Shown here: one piece after another, positions 7,261-14,480 of the stretch
Numbering within the stretch: the stretch's first letter is position 1
How the letters are laid out: the number at the start of each line of letters is the position of its first letter
Origin: an uncultured Eubacteriaceae bacterium
GTDB lineage: Bacteria; Bacillota; Clostridia; Eubacteriales; Eubacteriaceae
Length of the DNA stretch: 15,222 bases
Reading direction: 5' to 3'
NCBI GenBank assembly: GCA_947625175.1
Contig: CANQNI010000016.1
Span: forward strand, 1-15,222
The notes under the pieces: model-generated
What the model saw: only the letters and a program-made list of their open reading frames with translations
Database searches by the model: none
What the model was told of the DNA's origin: nothing
Made by a program: the position numbers and the translations under genes

Positions 7261-7901
7261 TAATTTCTTTCAATAAAGATATCAACATTAGACTGATCAT
7301 TTAGACCAGTTCTTTCAGGATTATTGGGTGTAACTGTTATGGAAACAGAACAATCATTAACGGTTCCTGTTATGGTATTAGTATCAGCATTCGTTGAAGT
7401 TTTATAATTTGAAGAAGACTCAAGTAGTTTCTGATAAAAAGCTGTAATATCAGGGACAGTGGCATCTGAACCATACTGAGCTGTCCAACCAGGGTTTCCA
7501 TTTTGAGTAATAATATCGTTTGAATCAGCTGCTGATTTAGCTTTATACAATGGAATTACATTACTTGGGTAACTTTCAGTGATCTGATCAATAACATCTG
7601 AATTGTTTAAATCATTTTTATTATCTGAAATGATTTTTTTCATATCGTCTGAAGGTTCTAACTGTTTAGAAACATCAGAATTATTAATGTTTTGATTATT
7701 ATTGGAATCACTACTATCTACTACCTGAGGTTTATCATCGGTTTGTGAGACTTCCCCTTCTGGTGTATATTGTTGGATCTCTTTCTTTGGAGTATTGGTA
7801 GATTTGTCTTTATTTATTAAAGAAATGATAAAAAATCCTCCAACTAGTATAACTGCTATAATTAATATTGAGGATATCAGAATCTTTCTTCGTTTTGTCA
7901 T
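7260..7901 (-). CDS. Membrane-anchored extracellular protein of unknown function
   Basis: 213 residues. A short basic N-terminus (MTKRRK) precedes one hydrophobic helix (about 8-30) with no lipobox cysteine, so it is probably a type II single-pass protein with the C-terminus outside. Residues about 35-90 are a low-complexity linker rich in Asp, Asn, Ser and Gln. The remainder (about 90-213) looks like a small globular domain with alternating beta-type Thr/Val/Ile patterns and a single Cys (in NDCSVSI). I do not recognise the family. ATG 7901-7899 has a good site (AAAGGA) eight or so bases upstream. First gene of the operon with the YgjP-type peptidase; the overlap suggests matched expression, but a functional link is not shown. 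Confidence 0.75.
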   Translation of the reverse strand: MTKRRKILISSILIIAVILVGGFFIISLINKDKSTNTPKKEIQQYTPEGEVSQTDDKPQVVDSSDSNNNQNINNSDVSKQLEPSDDMKKIISDNKNDLNNSDVIDQITESYPSNVIPLYKAKSAADSNDIITQNGNPGWTAQYGSDATVPDITAFYQKLLESSSNYKTSTNADTNTITGTVNDCSVSITVTPNNPERTGLNDQSNVDIFIERN

Positions 7902-7942
7902 TAAAAAATCCTTTCGAAGAGTTTTTATTAATTCTAATTGAA

Positions 7943-7956
7943 TTACTTTAAAGTAA
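7943..7956. promoter_or_regulatory. 14-bp perfect palindrome in a divergent intergenic region (possible operator)
   Basis: TTACTTTAAAGTAA sits midway in the 96-base gap between the divergent anchored-protein and HAD genes. It does not match the PerR, Fur, Rex or CodY consensus sites I know. Position fits an operator controlling one or both genes. A chance AT-rich palindrome is also possible. Confidence 0.3.
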
Positions 7957-7997
7957 CTAAAACATTTAACTTAATTTAAATAAGCGGTGATTACAAG

Positions 7998-8831
7998 ATG
8001 AGTAAAATTTGTTTTATTGATGTGGATGGAACCTTATTAGATTATGAGAATAATCTGCCTGAGTCAGCGGTTAAAGCTATTAGAGAGGCTCGGGCTAATG
8101 GAAATAAAGTTTACATCTGTACAGGGAGATCTGAAGCCGAAGTTTATGATTATATCTGGGATATTGGATTAGATGGAATGATTGGTGGAAATGGTAGTTA
8201 TGTTAAAGATGGAGATAAAGTAATTTTATGGGATCATTTATCAGCACAAGAAACGAGACGGATTATAAACTGGTTAAAAAGTAGAGATTTGGAATTCTAC
8301 CTTGAAGCAAACAGCGGACTTTATGCATCAAAGAACTTTAAAGAAAAAGGTTTAAAACCTTTAAAAGATTATATGGGTAAAAAAGGAGAGGAAATTGAAA
8401 GTATTTCGATAGAAGATATTTTTCCTGAGATGATTTTTAATGAAGAAAATCTTTACCGCGATGATATAAATAAAATTAGCTTTATTCTTAATTCCTATCA
8501 GGATTATTTAGATGCTAAAGAAGCATTTCCAGATTTAAAAGTTGGTACTTGGGGTGGAGTTGGTGAAACTGCTCTCTTTGGGGATATAGGAGTAAAAAAT
8601 ATTGATAAAGGTAAAGCTATTGATAAACTTTTAGATTATCTGGGAGCTGATTTAAAGGATACTATTGCTTTTGGTGATGCTAAAGTTGATATTCCAATGT
8701 TAGAAAAATGTAATATTGGAGTAGCAGTTGGTAGTGGTGGAGAAGAGATTAAAGAAATAGCTGATTATGTTACAGATTCAGTAAATAATGATGGAATTTA
8801 TAAAGCTTTTGAACATTTTAATCTAATTTAA
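7998..8831 (+). CDS. Cof-type HAD-superfamily phosphatase
   Basis: 277 residues, the usual length for Cof-like (subclass IIB) HAD phosphatases. Motif I is DVDGTL (nucleophile Asp8, acid/base Asp10), motif II CTGRS (Thr42), motif III Lys in NIDKGKAI (around 204), and motif IV FGDAKVDIPM (Asp227, Asp231), with the C2 cap between motifs II and III. Motif IV is written GDAKVD instead of the commoner GDGxND, a variant I recognise from clostridial relatives. Family members dephosphorylate sugar phosphates, flavin or cofactor phosphates; the substrate here cannot be read from sequence. The ATG follows a weak GGTGA site. No clear terminator follows before the ileS promoter. Confidence 0.92.
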   Translation: MSKICFIDVDGTLLDYENNLPESAVKAIREARANGNKVYICTGRSEAEVYDYIWDIGLDGMIGGNGSYVKDGDKVILWDHLSAQETRRIINWLKSRDLEFYLEANSGLYASKNFKEKGLKPLKDYMGKKGEEIESISIEDIFPEMIFNEENLYRDDINKISFILNSYQDYLDAKEAFPDLKVGTWGGVGETALFGDIGVKNIDKGKAIDKLLDYLGADLKDTIAFGDAKVDIPMLEKCNIGVAVGSGGEEIKEIADYVTDSVNNDGIYKAFEHFNLI

Positions 8832-8852
8832 ACCATCTTATTATGAAAAAGT

Positions 8853-8881
8853 TTGAAAATTTGCATTAAACAAAGTATAAT
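8853..8881 (+). promoter_or_regulatory. Sigma-A promoter of the ileS T-box transcript
   Basis: TTGAAA (8853-8858), a 17-base spacer and a consensus TATAAT (8876-8881). Predicted start about 8888, which leaves the whole T-box downstream. Confidence 0.8.
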
Positions 8882-8887
8882 AAATAC

Positions 8888-9134
8888 CGCTGTAAATGCG
8901 AAGAAAGGGACGTTATTTAAAATATTAGTCTTCTAGCGAGGCCAGTATGGTGGAAGTGGTCAAGACTATTTAAATATGGATCACCCTGGAGCAGAAGATT
9001 TGAACAGAGTAGATTCTTCCGGTAAAACCGTTATCTTTGAATTAAGTGGTTCCTGTAACAATATGGGTGGTACCGCGCAACAGAGAGCGTCCCATAGATT
9101 TTTATTTTAGAAGTCTATGGGACGCTTTCTATTT
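8888..9134 (+). promoter_or_regulatory. T-box riboswitch (isoleucine) controlling ileS
   Basis: This leader fills the 321-base gap before ileS. Stem I contains the conserved distal segment with ATGGTGGAAG, folded by GGCCA with TGGTC, and AGTCTT (8927-8932) pairing with AAGACT (8962-8967). The specifier is AUC (8980-8982) in GGATCACCC, matching tRNA-Ile. The T-box bulge sequence TGGGTGGTACCGCG lies at 9064-9077; its UGGU fits an ACCA tRNA end, consistent with an A discriminator. The antiterminator can form from TATGGG (9062-9067) with CCCATA (9091-9096) plus CGC (9074-9076) with GCG (9087-9089), and is mutually exclusive with the terminator. Uncharged tRNA-Ile should therefore switch ileS on. 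Confidence 0.93.
9086..9134 (+). terminator. T-box-controlled intrinsic terminator before ileS
   Basis: A perfect 13-bp stem: AGCGTCCCATAGA (9086-9098) with TCTATGGGACGCT (9114-9126), followed by a T-rich run to 9134. The in-frame ATG at 9117 lies inside the right arm and is not the ileS start. Confidence 0.92.
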
Positions 9135-9152
9135 ATAAATGAAAGGAGAGAA

Positions 9153-12100
9153 ATGGAAACATTTAAAGAACTGAGTAAAGAACCTGTTAAGGAAGTTGAA
9201 AAAAAACTAGCCCAGAAATGGGAAGAAATTGATGTTTTAAATCAGTCTATTGAAAATAATAAAGAAAATGGAGACTTTGTTTTTTTTGAAGGACCTCCAA
9301 CTGCTAATGGCAAACCTGGTATTCACCATGTTATAGCCAGAACCTTAAAGGATACCGTTAACAAGTATCATGCTATGCAGGGTAACCGCGTAGTTCGCCA
9401 GGCTGGCTGGGACACCCATGGATTACCTGTTGAAATTGAAGTTGAAAAGCAACTCGATATAGAGTCCAAACCTGAAATCGAAGCTTATGGTATTGCCGAA
9501 TTTAATGAAAAGTGCAAAGAATCAGTTTTTAATTATGAAGCCCAATGGCGTGATATGACTCAGCGCATGGGTTATTTTATTGATCTGGATCACCCATACA
9601 TTACCCTAGACAACGATTACATCGAAACGGTTTGGTGGTTACTTGATCAGTTCTATAAAGCTGGACTTATTTACGAAGGTCATAAGATCCTTCCATATTG
9701 TCCTCGTTGTGGAACAGGTCTTGCCTCTCATGAAGTAGCTCAGGGCTATCAGGAAGATAAAACAAATACTGTTATCTGTGCCTTTAAAGTTAAAGACAAG
9801 GATGAATATTTTCTAGTATGGACTACGACACCCTGGACGTTAGCTGCTAACGTTGCTTTGGCTGTTAATCCTGAAGCTGAATATATAAAAGCTAAAAGTA
9901 AAGGTAATGTCTTTATTTTAGCCAAAGAACTTGCTCCAAAATTACTGGGTGAAGATTATGAAGAATTAGAATCTTTTAAAGGTAAAGAACTAGAAGGAAT
10001 TGAATATGAACGCCTAATGGATTTTGTTCCAATTCCAAAGAATAAAACAGCTAATATAGTTACTTTAGCTGACTATGTTACTACTGATGATGGTACAGGA
10101 ATCGTTCATATTGCTCCGGCTTTTGGGGAAGATGACTATCAGGTTGGTCGTGAATACAATCTTCCGGTTCTTCAACCGGTTGACGAAACAGGTAAATATA
10201 CCGATACTCCCTGGAAAGGCCATTTTGTTCTGGAAGAAGGACTTGATCTTGAAATCATTAAGTGGCTTAAGGAAAACGGAAAACTTTTCAAGAAAGAAAA
10301 GGTCGTTCATAATTATCCACACTGTTGGCGTTGTAAAACTCCTTTACTCTACTATGCTAAACCAAGCTGGTATATAGAAATGACTAAACTCAAAGATCAG
10401 TTAATAGAAAATAATAATAGTGTTAACTGGTATCCGAGTTATGTTGGTGAGAAACGATTTGGGAATTGGCTGGAAAATCTCAATGACTGGGCTATTTCCC
10501 GTTCACGTTACTGGGGAACTCCTCTAAATATTTGGCGCTGTGAAAATGAAGAGTGTGGATCTACTAGATCTATCGGTTCCAGAAAAGAATTAGCCGAAGA
10601 AGCTATTGAAGATATAGATGAAAATATTGAGTTACATCGTCCTTATGTTGATGATGTTCATCTGGTCTGTGAAAAATGCGGAAGCAGAATGAGTAGAGTA
10701 ACAGATGTTATTGACTGTTGGTTTGATTCTGGATCAATGCCGTTTGCTCAACTACATTATCCTTTTGAAAATAAAGAAGAGTTTGAAGAACGTTTCCCAG
10801 CTGATTTTATCTGTGAAGGAATTGACCAAACTCGCGGTTGGTTCTATTCATTATTAGCTATTTCAACCTTTATCACTGGAAAGTCACCGTATAAAAATGT
10901 TCTGGTAAATGATCTGATTTTGGATGCTAATGGACAGAAGATGTCTAAGAGTAGAGGGAATACAGTTGATCCATTTGAGCTGTTTGATCAATATGGAGCT
11001 GATGCCCTACGCTGGTATTTACTCTACGTAAGTCCAGCCTGGACTCCAACCAGATTTGATATTGAAGGACTTAAAGAAGTTATTTCTAAGTTTTTAAATA
11101 CACTTAAAAATACTTATACTTTCTTCTCACTCTATGCTAATACTGATAATATTGATCCTAGAGAGTTCGAAGTAGCTTATGAAGAAAGACCAGAAATAGA
11201 CAAATGGATATTATCTAAATTAAATAGTCTGGTTAAAAATGTTCGTCATGAAATGGATCAATACGATTTAACGAAGTCGGTTCGGATGATTCAGGATTTT
11301 ATAAATGAAGATTTATCAAATTGGTATATCAGAAGAAACCGAAGACGTTTCTGGGGAAGTGAAATGGATACTGATAAGAAATCAGTTTATAAAACCACTT
11401 ATGAAGTTCTAGAAACACTATCCCGACTGATTGCACCGTTTGCTCCGTATATCTCAGAAGAAATTTATACTAATTTAACTGGGGAAGAATCAGTACATCT
11501 AGCTAGTTATCCTGAAGTCGACGAAGAACTTATTAATCTTGATATTGAAGAACCGATGGATATCGTACGTGATATTGTTTCACTTGGTCGAGCTGCTCGT
11601 GAAGAAGCTCAAATTAAGGTTAGACAACCACTTTCAGAAATTATTATTGATTCTGCTCTGGAAGATAAAATTGGTAATCATACTGATTTAATCAAAGAGG
11701 AACTTAACGTTAGAGATGTTATTTACAGTGATAATCAGTTTGATTTTATGAACTTCTCACTTAAACCAAACTTTAAAGTAGCTGGTCCTAAATTTGGTAA
11801 GAATGTTAAACTTTTTGCCCAGGCTTTAAATGAAGCAGATGCTCAAAGTATGGTACCTATTTTAAATAATGATGAAACAGTTATGGTTAAGGTTGGTGAT
11901 AATGAAGAAGAAATTACTAAAGATCTGGTAGATATCAGAATGAGTTCTAAAGAAGGTTATAACGTTCAGGTCAATGATCAGAACTTTGTCGTTCTTGATA
12001 CAAATCTAAATGATGATTTAATTTTAGAAGGACTGGCCAGAGAATTAGTAAGTAAGATCCAACAGTTAAGAAAGCAGAAAGATTTTAATGTAACAGATCA

Positions 12101-12269
12101 TATTAATATCTCAATTTCAGCAGATGATAAAGTCAAAGAAGCCATTAAGGTTTATGAAGATTTTATCAAAGCAGAAACATTGGGAGAAGATCTTATAATA
12201 GTAGATAATCTACCGTTAGATTTTGATATTAACGGGTATAAAACAGGTTTAGATGTTGAAACCATCTAA
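9153..12269 (+). CDS. ileS: Isoleucyl-tRNA synthetase, IleS2 (eukaryotic-like) type with GXHH motif
   Basis: 1038 residues from ATG 9153, which has an AAAGGAGAG site just upstream; family-like sequence begins here. Class I synthetase charging tRNA-Ile with isoleucine in the cytoplasm. Visible are the N-terminal catalytic motif region GPPTANGKPGIHHVIAR, the CP1 editing domain with WTTTPWTLAANVALAV and GTGIVHIAPAFGEDDY, Cys pairs (CPRCG, CWRC, CENEEC, CEKC) that may bind zinc, the KMSKS loop (596-600), and the anticodon-binding region with WYIRRNRRRFW. The length (IleS1 is about 920-940) and that motif mark the IleS2 class, often intrinsically resistant to mupirocin. The HIGH signature is changed to G56-I57-H58-H59. 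Expression is controlled by the T-box. No terminator follows before the thiamine riboswitch. Confidence 0.97.
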   Translation: METFKELSKEPVKEVEKKLAQKWEEIDVLNQSIENNKENGDFVFFEGPPTANGKPGIHHVIARTLKDTVNKYHAMQGNRVVRQAGWDTHGLPVEIEVEKQLDIESKPEIEAYGIAEFNEKCKESVFNYEAQWRDMTQRMGYFIDLDHPYITLDNDYIETVWWLLDQFYKAGLIYEGHKILPYCPRCGTGLASHEVAQGYQEDKTNTVICAFKVKDKDEYFLVWTTTPWTLAANVALAVNPEAEYIKAKSKGNVFILAKELAPKLLGEDYEELESFKGKELEGIEYERLMDFVPIPKNKTANIVTLADYVTTDDGTGIVHIAPAFGEDDYQVGREYNLPVLQPVDETGKYTDTPWKGHFVLEEGLDLEIIKWLKENGKLFKKEKVVHNYPHCWRCKTPLLYYAKPSWYIEMTKLKDQLIENNNSVNWYPSYVGEKRFGNWLENLNDWAISRSRYWGTPLNIWRCENEECGSTRSIGSRKELAEEAIEDIDENIELHRPYVDDVHLVCEKCGSRMSRVTDVIDCWFDSGSMPFAQLHYPFENKEEFEERFPADFICEGIDQTRGWFYSLLAISTFITGKSPYKNVLVNDLILDANGQKMSKSRGNTVDPFELFDQYGADALRWYLLYVSPAWTPTRFDIEGLKEVISKFLNTLKNTYTFFSLYANTDNIDPREFEVAYEERPEIDKWILSKLNSLVKNVRHEMDQYDLTKSVRMIQDFINEDLSNWYIRRNRRRFWGSEMDTDKKSVYKTTYEVLETLSRLIAPFAPYISEEIYTNLTGEESVHLASYPEVDEELINLDIEEPMDIVRDIVSLGRAAREEAQIKVRQPLSEIIIDSALEDKIGNHTDLIKEELNVRDVIYSDNQFDFMNFSLKPNFKVAGPKFGKNVKLFAQALNEADAQSMVPILNNDETVMVKVGDNEEEITKDLVDIRMSSKEGYNVQVNDQNFVVLDTNLNDDLILEGLARELVSKIQQLRKQKDFNVTDHINISISADDKVKEAIKVYEDFIKAETLGEDLIIVDNLPLDFDINGYKTGLDVETI

Positions 12270-12271
12270 TT

Positions 12272-12362
12272 ATTTGATCAGGGGAGCCAGTAAGCCTGGC
12301 TGAGATAAACGCAGACGTTTGACCCTTAAACCTGATCCGGATAATGCCGGCGTAGGAAGCAA
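12272..12362 (+). promoter_or_regulatory. TPP (THI-box) riboswitch upstream of thiT
   Basis: The conserved thiamine pyrophosphate aptamer parts appear in order: GGGGAGCC (12281-12288), GGCTGAGAT (12298-12306), GACCCTTAAACCTGATCCGG (12321-12340) and ATAATGCCGGCGTAGGAA (12341-12358). TGCCGGC (12345-12351) can also pair with GTCGGCA (12371-12377) at the foot of the downstream terminator, giving a readable antiterminator: TPP binding should hold the aptamer closed, free the terminator and stop thiT transcription. I see no clear separate promoter; the leader may be read from ileS or from a promoter inside its 3' end. Confidence 0.95.
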
Positions 12363-12373
12363 TTGGAATTGTC

Positions 12374-12395
12374 GGCACCGTAAGGTGCCTTTTTT
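12374..12395 (+). terminator. TPP-riboswitch expression-platform terminator
   Basis: GGCACC (12374-12379), GTAA tetraloop, GGTGCC (12384-12389), then six T (12390-12395). It may also serve as the only visible terminator for ileS transcripts. Confidence 0.88.
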
Positions 12396-12417
12396 ATTAA
12401 TTAATTTTGGGGGCGCT

Positions 12418-12975
12418 ATGAGAACCAAAACACATTTAATGACTGAAGGAGCATTAATGGTAGCTTTAGCTACAATTCTTTCCTTTATTTCTCTTTATCA
12501 TCTGCCACAGGGTGGAGACGTAACTGCCTTTGCCATGTTACCAATTATTTTAATGAGCTATCGTGGTGGTGTTCGAGCAGGAGTAATGACAGGACTGGTC
12601 TATTCATTGGTTCAGTTGTTACTCGGTTTACAAAATGTTATGTATTGTCCGACCTTACTTTCCCAGATAGCCTGTATTCTACTCGATTACGTTATTCCCT
12701 ATTCCTGTTTAGGACTGGCTTGTCTTTTTGCAAAACCCTTTAAGAATAAAATTGTTGGAGTTACTGTTTCAATTTTAATTGTTTGTCTTATCAGATTTTG
12801 TTGTAGTTTTATTTCAGGAATTTTTCTTTGGGGAGCCTATGCCCCTCCAGGACAACCGGTATGGTTATATTCTTTAATTTATAATGGAAGTTATATGTTA
12901 CCGGAAACTATTTTAACGGTAATCGGTGGTGTTTTAATCTGCCGATCTCTTAAGAAAATGTTTGTCTATCAGTGA
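12418..12975 (+). CDS. thiT: Thiamine ECF transporter S-component ThiT
   Basis: 185 residues and about six membrane helices; the substrate-binding subunit that captures thiamine for an energy-coupling-factor transporter whose EcfA/EcfA'/EcfT parts lie elsewhere. Family landmarks are GGDVTAFAMLPI (32-43), YRGGVRAGVMTG (48-59), CPTLLSQIACILLDY (77-91), SFISGIFLWGAYAPPG (130-145) and VWLYSLIYNGSYMLPE (148-163). The identification is reinforced by the TPP riboswitch directly upstream. I chose ATG 12418 because GGGGGC lies four bases before it and the preceding codons would run through the riboswitch terminator. Odd point: the motif usually ends in a His before FISG (R-F-x-x-H), as I recall it, but Ser130 stands there. 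Terminator follows at 13049. Confidence 0.94.
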   Translation: MRTKTHLMTEGALMVALATILSFISLYHLPQGGDVTAFAMLPIILMSYRGGVRAGVMTGLVYSLVQLLLGLQNVMYCPTLLSQIACILLDYVIPYSCLGLACLFAKPFKNKIVGVTVSILIVCLIRFCCSFISGIFLWGAYAPPGQPVWLYSLIYNGSYMLPETILTVIGGVLICRSLKKMFVYQ

Positions 12976-12976
12976 C

Positions 12977-13038
12977 ATACTTCCGGCGCTTAACGAAAAC
13001 ATTCATTTGAAGCGGGGATCTTCTTTGAAGGGGAGGAT
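12977..13038 (+). ncRNA. Possible structured RNA (three-way junction) between thiT and the MATE gene
   Basis: By eye the 62 bases after the thiT stop can fold into a closed junction: ATACTTCC (12977-12984) with GGGAGGAT (13031-13038), seven of eight positions paired; CGCTT (12987-12991) with AAGCG (13010-13014) capping an 18-base loop; and CTTC (13020-13023) with GAAG (13027-13030) over a TTT loop. It is more GC-rich than its surroundings and is followed nine bases later by a terminator, the layout of a riboswitch. I do not recognise the class, and short helices of this kind can occur by chance. Confidence 0.3.
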
Positions 13039-13048
13039 AAATAATTAG

Positions 13049-13075
13049 CTGTTAACTTTGGTTAGCAGTTTTTTT
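13049..13075 (+). terminator. Intrinsic terminator upstream of the MATE gene
   Basis: CTGTTAAC (13049-13056), TTTG loop, GTTAGCAG (13061-13068; one U-G wobble), then seven T (13069-13075). It ends the thiT transcript, or could be a control point for the MATE gene. Confidence 0.85.
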
Positions 13076-13077
13076 AA

Positions 13078-13106
13078 TTACTAAAATAAAATTAAAGTGA
13101 TACACT
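13078..13106 (+). promoter_or_regulatory. Candidate extended -10 promoter of the MATE/nitroreductase operon
   Basis: TTACTA (13078-13083), a 17-base spacer ending in TGA, and TACACT (13101-13106), i.e. a TGn extended -10. Predicted start about 13113, giving a short leader before TTG 13132. An alternative TATAAA lies at 13107-13112. Confidence 0.4.
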
Positions 13107-13131
13107 TATAAAAAAATTACCGAGAATTTAA

Positions 13132-14472
13132 TTGGAAAATAATTTTCTAAAAACTGAGCCTATTGGAAAACTACTATTTCGCTTAAGTTTTCCAATGGTT
13201 TTAAGTATGTTAGTTAATTCAATATATAATATTGTTGATAGTATTTATTTATCTCGAATTGGAACTGAGGCAATCACCTCTCTTTCAATTATTTTTCCTG
13301 TTCAGAATCTGACAGTAGCAGTTTCTGTTGGACTTGGAGTAGGCGTTAGTTCTTTATTGTCCCGTCTAATGGGGGCTCAAAAACTTAATGAATCGGAAGA
13401 AGCAGCTACTCAGGGAATGGTTCTTTCAGTTATCAATGGAATAATTTTTATTATTATAGGTCTCTTCCTGATTCAATTTTATATTGGATTTTATGCCAAT
13501 CCTGGTTCACTTACTTATGAATATGCATTAGCTTACGGACAAATAATACTTTGTTTTTCTCTTCCATACTTACTTTATTTGGTTCTAGAGAAAGTCTTTC
13601 AGGCTTTGGGTTGGATGTGGATTACGATGATTGGAATGTTAACTGGGAGTATTTCTAATATAATTCTTGACCCAATGTTTATCTTTGGTTTTAAGGGTAT
13701 CCCGGCCCTAGGGGTAAGTGGAGCAGCTATTGCAACTATACTTGGACAAATCATAGCTTTAACATTCTTTGTATTAGTTTATCTCTTTAGTGATTTTCCG
13801 GTTCGATTCCATTTAAAATATATTAAATTAAAATGGTTCTATATTAAACAAATTTATAATGTTGGAATTCCATCTGCTGTTACTCTGGTTCTTCCATCTG
13901 TTTTAGTTTCCGGACTTAACAGACTACTTATTAGTTTTTCAGAAACAGCAGTGGCAGTACTTGGAATTTACTATAAAATACAAACCTTTTTCTATTTACC
14001 ATTAAGTGGACTTACGATGGGTCTAAGACCTATTGCTAGTTATAATTATGGCGCGAAAGATTATAGCCGGGTTAAAGCAGCATTTAGAACAGCTCTTTTA
14101 ACCGGCCTTATTATCCTAACTATTGGATTTTTAATTTTACAAATATTTCCTGGGCCAATATTAGAATTATTCCAGCCGAGTCAGGATCTTTATAATTTGG
14201 CTCAAAAAGCTTTTAGAGTTATTTCTATCGGTTTTATCCCATCAGTTGTTACTTTAATTTTAAACGGAATGTTTGAAGCTTTAGGTTGGGGACAGGATTC
14301 ACTTAAACTTTCCTTATTAAGACAAGTCATCTTAGTTTTTCCAATAGCTTTCCTGTTTAGTTTTATCTTTGGTATGGATGGAGTTTTCTGGTCGATACCT
14401 GTCTCGGAAATTTTAACGGCCCTTTATAGTTTGAATTTAATTAAATCAAAATTAATTCCAGCATTACAATAA
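13132..14472 (+). CDS. MATE-family efflux transporter
   Basis: 446 residues with about twelve hydrophobic segments in two related halves, the MATE fold, in the cytoplasmic membrane. Recognisable family stretches are FPMVLSMLVNSIYNIVDSIY near the N-terminus, VSVGLGVGVSSLLSRLMGA, and in the second half LTMGLRPIASYNYGAKDYSRV. These proteins use Na+ or H+ gradients to export cationic drugs or metabolites; the substrate is unknown. The start is TTG 13132, because the MENNFLKTEPIGKLLFRLS beginning is typical and no ATG occurs until residue 20; the ribosome-binding site (GAGAA) is weak. The stop overlaps the ribosome-binding site of the nitroreductase gene (TAAGGA), so the two genes form an operon. 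Confidence 0.93.
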   Translation: MENNFLKTEPIGKLLFRLSFPMVLSMLVNSIYNIVDSIYLSRIGTEAITSLSIIFPVQNLTVAVSVGLGVGVSSLLSRLMGAQKLNESEEAATQGMVLSVINGIIFIIIGLFLIQFYIGFYANPGSLTYEYALAYGQIILCFSLPYLLYLVLEKVFQALGWMWITMIGMLTGSISNIILDPMFIFGFKGIPALGVSGAAIATILGQIIALTFFVLVYLFSDFPVRFHLKYIKLKWFYIKQIYNVGIPSAVTLVLPSVLVSGLNRLLISFSETAVAVLGIYYKIQTFFYLPLSGLTMGLRPIASYNYGAKDYSRVKAAFRTALLTGLIILTIGFLILQIFPGPILELFQPSQDLYNLAQKAFRVISIGFIPSVVTLILNGMFEALGWGQDSLKLSLLRQVILVFPIAFLFSFIFGMDGVFWSIPVSEILTALYSLNLIKSKLIPALQ

Positions 14473-14480
14473 GGATTAAA

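Noticed and set aside
9117..9152. ileS start at ATG 9117
   Set aside because: The ATG lies inside the T-box terminator stem; ATG 9153 has the ribosome-binding site and the family N-terminus.
10065..10377. Open frames on both strands inside ileS
   Set aside because: They lie wholly within the well-conserved synthetase gene, have no ribosome-binding sites and no recognisable products.
12319..12417. thiT start at 12319
   Set aside because: These codons lie in the TPP aptamer and terminator; ATG 12418 has its own ribosome-binding site.
13020..13060. yybP-ykoY manganese riboswitch, suggested by GAAGGGGAGGAT before the MATE gene
   Set aside because: The short similarity to the 5' element is not followed by the second conserved loop, and the terminator comes at once.
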